From assembly GCA_038229135.1 (NCBI GenBank), contig JBBROS010000017.1, forward strand, positions 1 through 64,000: DNA of 64,000 bases, in the 5' to 3' direction. Both the position numbers and the translations under genes were made by a program. Below, in pieces: positions 23,207 to 31,985 of the stretch (position 1 is the stretch's first letter; each line of letters opens with the position of its first letter). Source of the DNA: JBBROS01 sp038229135. Its GTDB lineage: Bacteria > Pseudomonadota > Alphaproteobacteria > Acetobacterales > Acetobacteraceae. The notes beneath the pieces are model-generated. The model was not told where the DNA came from, did not search any database, and worked only from the letters and a program-made list of their open reading frames with translations.

Positions 23207-24615
23207 TCTCCGAGGCTCGCCCCTGGCTGGGTCATGCTGGCGGGCACCACCCAGCGGTCGAAGTCTTCGCCCGAGACGTAGCCTAGCGCGATGGCGGCGA
23301 CGCGCAGGGTCACGTTCTCGGCCAGCGCCTTCTTGCCGATGCGGACGGCGTGGTCGTAGCCGATATGCGGGTTGAGTGCGGTGACGAGCATGAGGCTGCG
23401 GGCCAGGTTGTCGGCGATGCGGGGGAGGTTGGGCTCGAGCTTGTCGAGCATGTTGGCGGCGAAGGAGCGAGCGGCGTCGGCCAGAAGGCTGATGGATTGC
23501 AGCACGTTGTGGATGATGAGCGGCTTGAACACGTTGAGCTCGAGGTGGCTCTGCGCGTTGCCGATGGTGATGGCGACGTGGTTGCCCATGACCTGGGCGC
23601 AGACCATGGTGAGGGCCTCGCTCTGGGTCGGGTTCGTTTTGCCGGGCATGATGGAGGAGCTGAGGCCGTCGGCGGGGATGATGAGCTCCGACAGTCCGGA
23701 GCGTGGACCGGAGCCGAGCAGGCGGACGTCGTTGCCGAGCTTGTTGAGGCTGGTGGCGAGCACGTTGAGGAGGCCGGACAGTTCCACGAAGGCGTCGTGG
23801 GCGCCCATGCCTTCGAACTTGTTGGGGTTGGGCGTGAACGCGAGGCCGGTGAGGGCGGCGATGCGGGTGCGGAACGCGGTGTCGAAGTCTGCAAGGCGGT
23901 TGAGGCCGGTGCCGACGGCGGTGCCGCCCTGGCGCAGGCTGAGCAGCCGCGGCATGGCGCCCTCGAGCCGCTCGAGCCCCAGCTCCACCTGGCGGGCCCA
24001 CGCGGCGGCTTCCTGCCCGAGGGTGACGGGCACGGCGTCCATCATGTGCGTGCGGCCGACCTTGACGATGCCGGCCCAGGCTTCGGCGCGGGCGAGGAGG
24101 CTGGCGTGAAGCATCCGCAGCGCGGGGACGAGGCTGTGCTGCACGGCTTCTGCGGCGGCGACGTGCATGGCGGTGGGGAAGGAGTCGTTGCTCGACTGGC
24201 CGCGGTTGACGTGGTCGTTCGGGTGCACCGGGGCGCGGGTGCCGCGGGGCTGTCCGAGGAGCTCGTTGGCTCGGTTCGCGATGACCTCGTTGGCGTTCAT
24301 GTTGGATTGCGTGCCGGAGCCGGTCTGCCAAACCGGGAGCGGGAACTCCGCATCGTGCTGCCCGGCGGCGATCTCGGCGGCGGCCTGCGCGATGGGGGTG
24401 GCGAGCTCGGGCGGCAGCTCGCCCAGAGTAGCATTGGCCTCGGCGGCGGCCTGTTTCTGGAGGCCGAGGGCGCGGATCATGATCGGGGGGAAGCGCTCGG
24501 TGCCGATCTGGAACAGCAGCCGGGCGCGCTCGGTCTGCGGGCCCCAATACCGGGCGGCGTCGATCTCGATGGTGCCGAGGCTGTCGGTTTCGGTTCGTGC
24601 TTCCGGGCGGGTCAT
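23203..24615 (-). CDS. fumC: Class II fumarate hydratase
   Basis: A 470-residue TCA-cycle enzyme interconverting fumarate and malate. Visible: RYWGPQTERARLLFQIG at the N terminus, GSGTQSNMNANEVIANRA near residue 98, HPNDHVNRGQSSNDSFPT near residue 135, and the fumarase/aspartase signature SSSIMPGKTNPTQ near residue 320. Length is typical of oxygen-stable, iron-free class II enzymes. Overlaps queG upstream (ATGA) and the cupin downstream (ATGA). Confidence 0.95.
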   Translation of the reverse strand: MTRPEARTETDSLGTIEIDAARYWGPQTERARLLFQIGTERFPPIMIRALGLQKQAAAEANATLGELPPELATPIAQAAAEIAAGQHDAEFPLPVWQTGSGTQSNMNANEVIANRANELLGQPRGTRAPVHPNDHVNRGQSSNDSFPTAMHVAAAEAVQHSLVPALRMLHASLLARAEAWAGIVKVGRTHMMDAVPVTLGQEAAAWARQVELGLERLEGAMPRLLSLRQGGTAVGTGLNRLADFDTAFRTRIAALTGLAFTPNPNKFEGMGAHDAFVELSGLLNVLATSLNKLGNDVRLLGSGPRSGLSELIIPADGLSSSIMPGKTNPTQSEALTMVCAQVMGNHVAITIGNAQSHLELNVFKPLIIHNVLQSISLLADAARSFAANMLDKLEPNLPRIADNLARSLMLVTALNPHIGYDHAVRIGKKALAENVTLRVAAIALGYVSGEDFDRWVVPASMTQPGASLGE

Positions 24616-25655
24616 GGCGCATCCTCCTTACGGGTCAAACGCGCCACGGCCCATGCGGCTGCTTCGGCCACCACGGGGTCCGGGTCGGCGCGGAGGCGCT
24701 CGGCTTGGGGGAGGAGCGTGGGCTCGGCGCTGTTCCCGATGGCGACGAGCACGTTGCGGACGAAGCGGTCGCGGCCGGTGCGCTTGATGGGGGAGCCGGC
24801 GAACATCGTTCGGAACCCGGCATCGTCGAGCGCGGCGAGCTCGGCCAGCAGGGGGGCGGCCCGGTCGGCCCGGGCGGCGAGCTTGGGGTGCGCGGGGGCC
24901 GTGGCGAAGCGGTTCCAGGGGCAGACGGCGAGGCAGTCGTCGCAGCCGTAGATGCGGTTGCCCATGAGGGGGCGGAGTTCGAGCGGGATGGGCCCGGCGT
25001 GCTCGATGGTGAGGTAGGCGATGCAGCGGGTGGCATCGAGGCGGTAGGGGGCGGGAAAGGCGTTGGTGGGGCAGGCGGCGAGGCAGCGCGTGCAGGTGCC
25101 GCAGTTGTCGGGGTGGGAGTCGTCGGGGGTGAGCTCGAGGGTGGTCATGATCTCGCCGAGGAACAGCCAGGAGCCATGGGCGCGGCTGACGAGGTTGGTG
25201 TGCTTGCCCTGCCAGCCCAGCCCGGCGCGGGCGGCGAGCGGCTTTTCCATGACGGGCGCGGTGTCGGCGAACACCTTGACGGCTGGGCCGAAGCGGGAGG
25301 CGATGAAGGCGGCCAGGTGCTTCAGCATGCCCTTCATGACGTCGTGGTAGTCGCGGTTGCGGGCATAGACGGAGAGGTTGCCGGCCTCGGGGCGCTCGAG
25401 GGTGGCGAGGGGGTCGGGGCCCGGGTTGTAGGAGAGGCCGAGGCAGATGACGGAGCGGGCCTCGGGCCAGAGGGCGTGGGGGCTGGCGCGCTGGTCGGCA
25501 CGGTCCGCCATCCAGGCCATCTCCCCGTGCTGGCCGGCCTCGAGGAAGGCTTTGAGCCGTGTCGCCGCTTCGGGGGCGAGGGTGGCCGGGGCGAAGCCGA
25601 TGGCGTGGAAGCCGAGGGCGAGGGCGCGGTCGCGGATGGCGGCTTGGGGAGGCAC
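24612..25655 (-). CDS. queG: Epoxyqueuosine reductase
   Basis: A 347-residue cobalamin-dependent iron-sulfur enzyme completing queuosine in tRNA. Two ferredoxin-like clusters are clear: CGTCTRCLAACPTNAF near residue 185 and CDDCLAVCPWN near residue 240, with the QueG N-terminal part (ALGFHAIGFAPA; YARNRDYHDVMKGML; EKPLAARAGLGWQGKHTN) and a C-terminal HEAT-like tail (GRDRFVRNVLVAIGNS). It is 48 bases from the ABC ATPase gene before it and overlaps fumC. Confidence 0.95.
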   Translation of the reverse strand: MPPQAAIRDRALALGFHAIGFAPATLAPEAATRLKAFLEAGQHGEMAWMADRADQRASPHALWPEARSVICLGLSYNPGPDPLATLERPEAGNLSVYARNRDYHDVMKGMLKHLAAFIASRFGPAVKVFADTAPVMEKPLAARAGLGWQGKHTNLVSRAHGSWLFLGEIMTTLELTPDDSHPDNCGTCTRCLAACPTNAFPAPYRLDATRCIAYLTIEHAGPIPLELRPLMGNRIYGCDDCLAVCPWNRFATAPAHPKLAARADRAAPLLAELAALDDAGFRTMFAGSPIKRTGRDRFVRNVLVAIGNSAEPTLLPQAERLRADPDPVVAEAAAWAVARLTRKEDAP

Positions 25656-25703
25656 GGGTGGGTTGTAGCGAAGCCGCGTGGGCGGTGCACGCGTCCTGGG
25701 CAG

Positions 25704-26753
25704 CTACGTGCTCCGAACGGGCACGATGCCGCGGCTGGTGGGGTTGAGCGAGACGGCGGTGCCGGGCGGGAGGGGGGCGGTTGCGGCGGGGTCGGTCAGG
25801 AAAAGGTCTCCGAGCGTGGTGGCCACGGTGTATTCGGCGACGGCGCCCATAAAGGCGCTGCGGAGGATGGTGCCGGGCAGGCCGTGCTCGGAAGGTGGCT
25901 CGATCCGGAGCGCTTCGGGGCGGATGGCCACGTCCACGTCGCCGTCCTGGAACCCGCCCCGGGCAAGGAGGCCGGGCGGGACGGGCACGGCGAGCGGGCC
26001 GAGGTGCAGGATGCCGGATTGGAGCCGGGCGCGGGCCGGGTTGGCCTCGCCCATGAAGGCGGCAACGAAGGCCGTGTCGGGCTCGTCGTAGAGTTGGCCC
26101 GGCGTGCCGGCCTGGGCGATGCGGCCTTGGTTCATAACGATGATCTGGTCGCTGATGGCCAGCGCCTCCGCCTGGTCGTGGGTGACGTAGGCGACGGTCA
26201 GGCCGAGGCGCTGCTGGAGGGCGCGGATTTCGTCGCGCATGTGGCGGCGGAGCCGGGCATCGAGGTTGGAGAGCGGCTCGTCGAACAGCAGCACGGCGGG
26301 GCGCAGCACGAGGGCGCGGGCGACGGCTACGCGCTGCTGCTGGCCGCCGGAGAGCTGGGAGGGGAGGCGCGCCTCGAACCCGGCGAGGCCGACCTGGGCG
26401 ATGGCCTCCCGCGCCCTTGCGTCGCGCTCGGCCCGGGGCAGGGCGGACAGGCCGTAGGCGACGTTCTGGCCGACGCTCATGTGCGGAAAGAGGGCGTAGG
26501 ACTGGAACACCATGCTGACGTCGCGCTGGTCCGGCGGGAGGCCCGTGACGTCCTTCGTGCCGATGCGGACCTGGCCTTCGCTGGGCTGCTCGAGGCCGGC
26601 GATCATGCGCAGGCTGGTGGTCTTGCCGCAGCCGGAGGGGCCGAGGAGGGTGACGAGGGTGCCGGGCTGGATGTGGAGGGAGAGGTCCTGCACGGCGATG
26701 GCGGGGCCGTAGCGGCGCCAGACATGGTCGAAGGTGACGCCGGACGCGGTCAT
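25704..26753 (-). CDS. ABC transporter ATPase, iron(III)/phosphonate type
   Basis: A 349-residue ATPase: Walker A GPSGCGKTTS, Q-loop VFQSYALFPHMSV, signature LSGGQQQRVAVARAL, Walker B LLFDEPLSNLD and H-loop VTHDQAEA, then a C-terminal TOBE-like domain (PTSRGIVPV). It starts within the permease stop (ATGA). Together with the fused permease and the adjacent broken binding-protein gene it forms an FbpABC- or 2-aminoethylphosphonate-like importer; the substrate cannot be chosen from sequence. Confidence 0.88.
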   Translation of the reverse strand: MTASGVTFDHVWRRYGPAIAVQDLSLHIQPGTLVTLLGPSGCGKTTSLRMIAGLEQPSEGQVRIGTKDVTGLPPDQRDVSMVFQSYALFPHMSVGQNVAYGLSALPRAERDARAREAIAQVGLAGFEARLPSQLSGGQQQRVAVARALVLRPAVLLFDEPLSNLDARLRRHMRDEIRALQQRLGLTVAYVTHDQAEALAISDQIIVMNQGRIAQAGTPGQLYDEPDTAFVAAFMGEANPARARLQSGILHLGPLAVPVPPGLLARGGFQDGDVDVAIRPEALRIEPPSEHGLPGTILRSAFMGAVAEYTVATTLGDLFLTDPAATAPLPPGTAVSLNPTSRGIVPVRST

Positions 26754-28888
26754 GCCACCACCCCGGCCGGGGTGCGGCGGCCGATGCGGATGCCGCCGAC
26801 GAGGAGGGTGATGAGGCCGATGGCGGCGAGGAGGATGGCAACCAGGACGGAGGCGTAGGCGATGGCGAGGCCGTAATCGCCGTTCACGGCGCGCAACACG
26901 ATGAACACGGTCGCCATCTCCGTCTGGCCAGAGGTGAGGAAAATCACGGCCGAAACGGTGGTGACACCGCGGACGAAGCCGTAGACGAGAGCGCTGGCGA
27001 CGGCCGGGCGCAGGAGCGGCAGGAGCACGCGGCGGAGGGTGGCGCCGTTGCCCTGCCGGAGCATGGAGGACGCCTCGTCGAGGCTGGGGTCGAGCTGGGA
27101 GAACGCGGCCATGCCGGCGCGCAGGCCCACGGGCAGGTTGCGGCTGATGAAGGCGAGCACGATGATGACGCCGGTGCCGGTGAGCTCGAGCGGCGGCACG
27201 TTGAAGGCGCGGACGTAGGCGACGCCGATGACGGTGCCCGGCACGGCGAAGGAGAGGAGGGTGGCGGCCTCCAGCAGGCGTCGGCCGGCGAAGCGCTGGC
27301 GGGTGAACAGCCAGGCGGCGAGCAGCCCGATGCCGGCGGTGAGCGGTGCGGCGATGCCGGCGAGCTGGAGAGTGACGAACAGGCTCGGCCAAGCGGTGCC
27401 TTCCCATATGATCCCGCCCGGGCCCCAGCCCAGCCCGAAGGCGCGGCCGTAATGGGAGAGGGTGGGCGTCCAGTCCCGGCCCCAGACGCGGACGAAGCCG
27501 CCGGCCAGGACGAGCGCATAGACCGCGACGGTGAGCGCCGCCCAGGGCACGGCCACGGCCAGGCACAGGCGGCGGATGCCGAGGGGAAGCGGCTGCGGCA
27601 GCCCGGAATCGCCCTTGCCCGAGACGGACACGTAGCTGCGGCCCGCGGTGAGCCAGCGCTGGATGGCGAAGGTGGAGAGCGAGAAGGCGAGCAGGATCCA
27701 GGCGAGGACGGCCGCGCGCCCCGGGTCCGCCTGGGCGCCGACCACGGCGAAGTAGATGTCCGTGGAGAGCACGGCGTAGTCGCCGCCGAGCACGATGGGG
27801 TTGCCGAAATCCGACACGCTCTCGATGAAGCCGACGAGGAAGGCGTTGGCAAGGCCGGGGCGCATCAGGGGCCACGTGACGGTGCGGAAGGTGCGGGCAC
27901 CGTCGGCACGCAGGGTGCGGGCGGCCTCCTCGAGCGTGGGCGAAAGGCCCTCGACCACGCCGATCATGACGAGGAAGGCGACGGGGGTGAAGGCGAAGAC
28001 CTGGGCGAGGAGCACACCGGGCAAACCGTAGATCCAGAGCCCAAGATCGACGCCGAACAGGGCGGAGGCGGCCTGGTTCACGAGCCCGGCGCGGCCCAGG
28101 ATGAGGATGAGGCCGAGCCCGATGACGAAGGGCGGGGTGATGATGGGCAGCACGGTGAGGGCCCGGAGCAGCTTGCGGAGCGGCAGCCTGGTGCGGGTGA
28201 CGAGGAGTGCGAAGGCGAGGCCGAGGAGCGTGGTGCAGGCCGCGACCGCGAGCCCGAGGGCCAGCGTGTTCAGCGCCGAGCCGCCCCAGCCCCAAAGCCG
28301 GCGGTCGGCGAGGCGGGCGGCGAAGTTCAGCAGCCCGGCGTCAAACGCGCTGAGCAAGGCGAGGCAGATGGGCCAGAAGGTGAACAGCAGGACCACGATG
28401 GCTACGAGCCCGGCCGCGCCTGCCGTGAACGCGTCGCCACGAAACGCGCCGAGGCGGGCGGCGCCGCCGGTGGCGGTGAACAGGAAGCCGAACCCGGCCA
28501 GCGCGGCGCCGCCGCCCATGCCGAACTGCCCCTCGGCGAGCGGCCCGGCCAGGCGTTCGAGCCATGGCCACTCCCACCCGGCGAGGCCCACGGCAAAGCC
28601 CTGACCCGCCATGAGGGCGAGGCCCAGCAACCCGGCGGCGAGCATGGCGCCGCCGCCCAGCCGCCGCCCCGGCAGCATCGGCGCCACCGCGGCCGTGAGC
28701 CCGCAGGCGAGGACGGGCCACAGCCACGCATGGTTCAGCCGCGCCGCCAGCAGCAGGGCGGGGGCCGAGGCCGGGTCGGTGGACCAGAGGCCGAGCCAGT
28801 CCGGCGAGAGCAGGCCGTCCTGCTGCATGTGCCAGGGCAGCACCAGCAGCCCGATTGCCAGGACGAGTGGCACGAGCAGGTTGGGCAT
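26750..28888 (-). CDS. Fused ABC transporter permease, iron(III)/phosphonate type
   Basis: A 712-residue membrane protein with two BPD-type permease halves. EAA loops are seen as LEEAARTLRADGARTFRTVTW (middle) and LDEASSMLRQGNGATLRRVLL (C-terminal half), each with flanking membrane helices. The N-terminal ~170 residues add extra hydrophobic segments (PNLLVPLVLAIGLLVLPW). This two-in-one layout is usual for FbpB-type systems. Start ATG 28888, five bases after the stop of the binding-protein gene. Confidence 0.88.
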   Translation of the reverse strand: MPNLLVPLVLAIGLLVLPWHMQQDGLLSPDWLGLWSTDPASAPALLLAARLNHAWLWPVLACGLTAAVAPMLPGRRLGGGAMLAAGLLGLALMAGQGFAVGLAGWEWPWLERLAGPLAEGQFGMGGGAALAGFGFLFTATGGAARLGAFRGDAFTAGAAGLVAIVVLLFTFWPICLALLSAFDAGLLNFAARLADRRLWGWGGSALNTLALGLAVAACTTLLGLAFALLVTRTRLPLRKLLRALTVLPIITPPFVIGLGLILILGRAGLVNQAASALFGVDLGLWIYGLPGVLLAQVFAFTPVAFLVMIGVVEGLSPTLEEAARTLRADGARTFRTVTWPLMRPGLANAFLVGFIESVSDFGNPIVLGGDYAVLSTDIYFAVVGAQADPGRAAVLAWILLAFSLSTFAIQRWLTAGRSYVSVSGKGDSGLPQPLPLGIRRLCLAVAVPWAALTVAVYALVLAGGFVRVWGRDWTPTLSHYGRAFGLGWGPGGIIWEGTAWPSLFVTLQLAGIAAPLTAGIGLLAAWLFTRQRFAGRRLLEAATLLSFAVPGTVIGVAYVRAFNVPPLELTGTGVIIVLAFISRNLPVGLRAGMAAFSQLDPSLDEASSMLRQGNGATLRRVLLPLLRPAVASALVYGFVRGVTTVSAVIFLTSGQTEMATVFIVLRAVNGDYGLAIAYASVLVAILLAAIGLITLLVGGIRIGRRTPAGVVA

Positions 28889-28893
28889 CGCCG

Positions 28894-29907
28894 CTAGCGG
28901 GGCAGGCTGCCGATCTCGCGGTCCCACCGCTCGATGAGGCGCTTGCGTTCGGCGGCGCTGCCGTAGCGGGCGAAGTCGTATTCGATAAACTTCATGTCGG
29001 CGAAGCGTGGCGCGCCTTCGGGCAGGGGTGCATCAACGTTGGCGGGCGTTTGGAACTGCTTCGTCGCGGCACCGGTAGCCTGGCCCTCCACGGAGAGCGC
29101 CCAGTCGGCGAACTTTCGGGCGTTGGCCAGGTTGCGGGCGCCGCGGAGGATGGACATGGAGCCCACCTCGTAGCCCGTGCCCTCGCAGGGGGCGTTGGCG
29201 CGGACGGGAAAGCCCGCGACGGCCTCGGTGACGGCGTCGTGCATGAAGGAGATGCTGGCCGCGGTCTCGCCGCGGGCGACGGCCTTGATGGGGCCGGTGC
29301 CGCTGCGCGTGTAGGAGTTGATGCTGGGGTGCAGCGCCTTAAGGTAGGCGAAGGCGCGGTCCTCGCCCATGAGCTGCACGAGGGTGGCGATCATGACGTA
29401 GGCCGTGCCGGAGCTGTTGGGGTTGGCCATCTGGACCTCGCCCCTGAAGGGAGCGGTGGTGAGGTCGGCCCAGCATCTCGGGGGCGCGATGCCCTTCTTG
29501 GCCATGAGCTCGGTGTTGTAGCCGAAGCCCAGCACGCCGGCGTAGACACCGATCGTCTTGTATTCGGCCGCCTCGGCCTGCTTGCGGGCCCAGGGTTGGA
29601 GCTTCTCGAGGGCGGGCGGCTTGTAGGCCTGGCTCAGGCCCTCCTCGGCGGCGGAGAGGTGCGGGTCCCCGGTGCCGCCGAACCACACGTCGCCACGGGG
29701 GTTCTAGCCCTCGGCGCGGATTTGCGCGAGGGCCTCGCCGGAGCCTTTCTGCGTCATGTTCACGCGCACGCCGCTGCTGGCCTGGAAGCCGGTGGCGAGG
29801 GCCTGGCACCACTCGATCTGCGCGGAGCAGTAGAGGTTGACCTGGCCCTGTGCGGCGGCGGGAAGGCTCCAGGCCAGGCCGGCGGCGAGCGCCAATATGG
29901 TTTTCAT
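28894..29907 (-). pseudogene. ABC transporter substrate-binding protein gene with an in-frame amber stop
   Basis: The reading frame from ATG 29907 gives a signal peptide (MKTILALAAGLAWSLPAAAQ) and the start of a mature binding protein (NLYCSAQIEWCQALATGFQ; QKGSGEALAQIRAEG), then TAG at 29706-29704. The same frame continues without further stops (NPRGDVWFGGTGDPHLSAAE) to 28894, about 338 codons in all. The flanking words are those of intact FbpA/AEP-type proteins, so a single codon was changed to TAG. This is a point nonsense mutation, read-through, or a sequencing error. The operon partners downstream are intact. Confidence 0.85.
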
Positions 29908-30019
29908 GCTGCGATCCCACCCTGGTGCGGCTCTTCGGCCGGCGTTCGTTTCTGTTGTTACAGGCCGGTGCGGACCTTGACCATGCGCAGAGTGACGATG
30001 CGAGCAGGGCCGAGCCGGG

Positions 30020-30372
30020 TCAGAGCGGTCCCTTGAACACGAAGAAGGCGCCGAGCGCGATGAGGCCGAAGCCGACGGCATGGTTCCAGGTCAGCGTCTC
30101 GCCGAGGTAGGCCACCGAGAACACGCCGAAGATGGTGAGGGTGATCACCTCCTGCATGGTCTTGAGCTCGGCGGCGGAGTACGCGCCGTAGCCGATGCGG
30201 TTCGCGGGCACGCAAAGCAGTATTCGATGAGGGCAATGCTCCAGCTGGCGAGGATGGCAAGCCAGAGCGGGGAGGCTTTGAACTTGAGGTGGCCGTATCA
30301 GGCGAAGGTCATAAACACGTTGGACGCGACGAGGAGCAGGACGGGGAGGATCTTGGGGGAGGACCAGGTCAT
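30020..30372 (-). pseudogene. DUF486 (DMT family) gene, degraded
   Basis: From ATG 30372 the frame reads MTWSSPKILPVLLLVASNVF, MTFA, then TGA at 30300-30298 where the family has Trp, then YGHLKFKASPLWLAILASW and IALIEYCFA. A one-base loss near 30211-30212 (GCGTGCCC where GCGGTGCCC is expected) shifts the frame, and the remaining 62 residues (PANRIGYGAYSAAELKTMQE ... GFGLIALGAFFVFKGPL) continue in another frame. Intact members are four-helix, about 115-residue membrane proteins of unknown substrate. Two independent lesions make loss of function likely if the read is accurate. Confidence 0.8.
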
Positions 30373-30460
30373 GACGGGGTTCACTCGGGGTGCGTTACGT
30401 AAGGCGAGGACGACTCGATGGTGACGGTTGAGTGGGGCTGAGTGCCTGCGCTTGCGGTTA

Positions 30461-30497
30461 CCCCTCCCCCGTCCCCTCCCGCAGGGGGAGGGGGGAA
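30461..30497. repeat. C-run/G-run palindromic element after the UdgX gene
   Basis: cccctcccccgtcccctccc then gcagggggaggggggaa forms a C-rich/G-rich hairpin, 30 bases beyond the UdgX stop on its downstream side. Probable terminator or dispersed repeat. Confidence 0.55.
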
Positions 30498-30526
30498 GAA
30501 AGCGGCCCGTGACAGGGGGAGGGGAG

Positions 30527-31978
30527 TTAAAGCAGCCCCTTGATGGTTCGCAGGTCCTGGACGAAGGCGGCGTATTCGCGGGCCTTCGCGTCCTCGTCGG
30601 GGAGGCGGAGGAGGTAGCTGGGGTGGACGGTGACGAAGCCCGTCGTGTTGCCTTCCAGAGGGATCGGGCGGCTGCGTTCCTTGCCGATGGTCACGGTGCG
30701 GCCGAGGACGGCGCGGGCGGCTGTGGCGCCCATCATGACGGTGATGGCCGGAGCGATCTGTTGGCGTTCGAGCGCGAGCCACGTGTTGCAGGCGACGATC
30801 TCGACGGTGCCGGGCTTCTCGTGGATGCGGCGTTTGCCGCGGGGGACGAACTTGAAGTGCTTGACGGCATTGGTGACGTAGACGGACTGGCGGTCGAACC
30901 CGGCTTCTGCCATGGCGCGGTCGAAGAGCTGGCCGGCGGGGCCGACGAAGGGGCGGCCGGCGAGGTCCTCCTGGTCGCCGGGCTGTTCGCCGACGAAGAG
31001 GACCCGGGCGTCGGGCGGGCCTTCGCCGAACACGGGCTGGGTGGCGGGTTTCCACAGTTCGCAGCGGCGGCAGGCGTGGATGTCGATGGCGGCTTGCTGG
31101 AGGGGGGTGCCGCCGACGGCCGGAATCGGGGCGGGCGCCAGGTTGGCGGGGAGGGCGCGTTCGGGGGAGAAATTGGGTTCCATGACCATGGTTTCCGTGC
31201 GGGCGTGGGCGGTGCGGATCAGCTCCGGGATGGCGGCGGCTTCGGGGAGGTTGCGCCAGTATTTACGGGGCATTTCGGACTGCATGGCGCCGATCTTGAG
31301 GCGGGCCGGGTTGAAGATGGAGCTGTAGTAGGTGCGCCAGTATTCCTCGAGGCGATCGTCGTCGGGGACGTCCGTGCGTTGGGCGCCGGGGTCGAAGCTC
31401 AGCTCCGTGCCGTTCCAGTGGACGGTGCGGTAGGGGGTGAGGATGGACCAGGTCATGGTGGCGAAGCGGCGGACGAAGAAGGCGGCGTTGGCTTCGACGA
31501 TGTAGTGGTCGGGCTCGAACCAGGCGACGTAATGGGTGGCGGCTTCGCCCAAGTCGGGGCGGGGGACTTCGCGGAAGCGGACGAAGGCGCGCATCTTGTG
31601 GGTGTCGCGGCGGACGTTGGCGGCCAGCGCGTTGACGCGGTGCACGTCGGGGTCCGTGGTCATCTCCAGCAGGTGCTTCTCCCCGCCATGGGCGCGGTGG
31701 ACCAGGCGGTAGAGCAGGGCGAAGCGGGCGGGCTCGCGGTGCTGGATGGCGGTCTCGGCGAGCTGCACCAGGGCCTTGGACACGTTGAACGTGGCGCCTG
31801 GGGCCGTGCCGCCGGGCGGGGGAGGCGCGGGTTCATCGGTGTTCTGTCCGAACAGGTCCGAGGGGTGGCCGACGGACCAGGTGGCGTCGTCGGGCGCGAC
31901 GCCTTCCAGGGCCAGGGCGCGGGCGGCCTTGCGCCAGCCGTCCCAGTCGACTTCGTGGGCCAGGGTGATGGATCGCAT
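30527..31978 (-). CDS. UdgX family uracil-DNA-binding protein fused to DUF4130
   Basis: A 483-residue two-domain protein. The N-terminal ~250 residues match DUF4130 (FALLYRLVHRAHGGEKHLLE; THKMRAFVRFREV; HYVAWFEPDHYIVE). The C-terminal half is a UDG-family domain with cysteines in HACRRCELWKPATQ, motif I GEQPGDQEDLAGRPFVGPAG near residue 326, the R-loop KRRIHEKP near residue 384 and VTVHPSYLLR. The His in KRRIH is the residue that covalently captures uracil-DNA in UdgX. It sits seven bases after the radical SAM gene: the known TIGR03914/TIGR03916-type gene pair. Confidence 0.9.
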   Translation of the reverse strand: MRSITLAHEVDWDGWRKAARALALEGVAPDDATWSVGHPSDLFGQNTDEPAPPPPGGTAPGATFNVSKALVQLAETAIQHREPARFALLYRLVHRAHGGEKHLLEMTTDPDVHRVNALAANVRRDTHKMRAFVRFREVPRPDLGEAATHYVAWFEPDHYIVEANAAFFVRRFATMTWSILTPYRTVHWNGTELSFDPGAQRTDVPDDDRLEEYWRTYYSSIFNPARLKIGAMQSEMPRKYWRNLPEAAAIPELIRTAHARTETMVMEPNFSPERALPANLAPAPIPAVGGTPLQQAAIDIHACRRCELWKPATQPVFGEGPPDARVLFVGEQPGDQEDLAGRPFVGPAGQLFDRAMAEAGFDRQSVYVTNAVKHFKFVPRGKRRIHEKPGTVEIVACNTWLALERQQIAPAITVMMGATAARAVLGRTVTIGKERSRPIPLEGNTTGFVTVHPSYLLRLPDEDAKAREYAAFVQDLRTIKGLL

Positions 31979-31985
31979 GGGCCGA

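Noticed and set aside
29908..30019. Possible small gene between the two broken genes
   Set aside because: No frame with a start and family resemblance; nothing beyond ordinary intergenic sequence.
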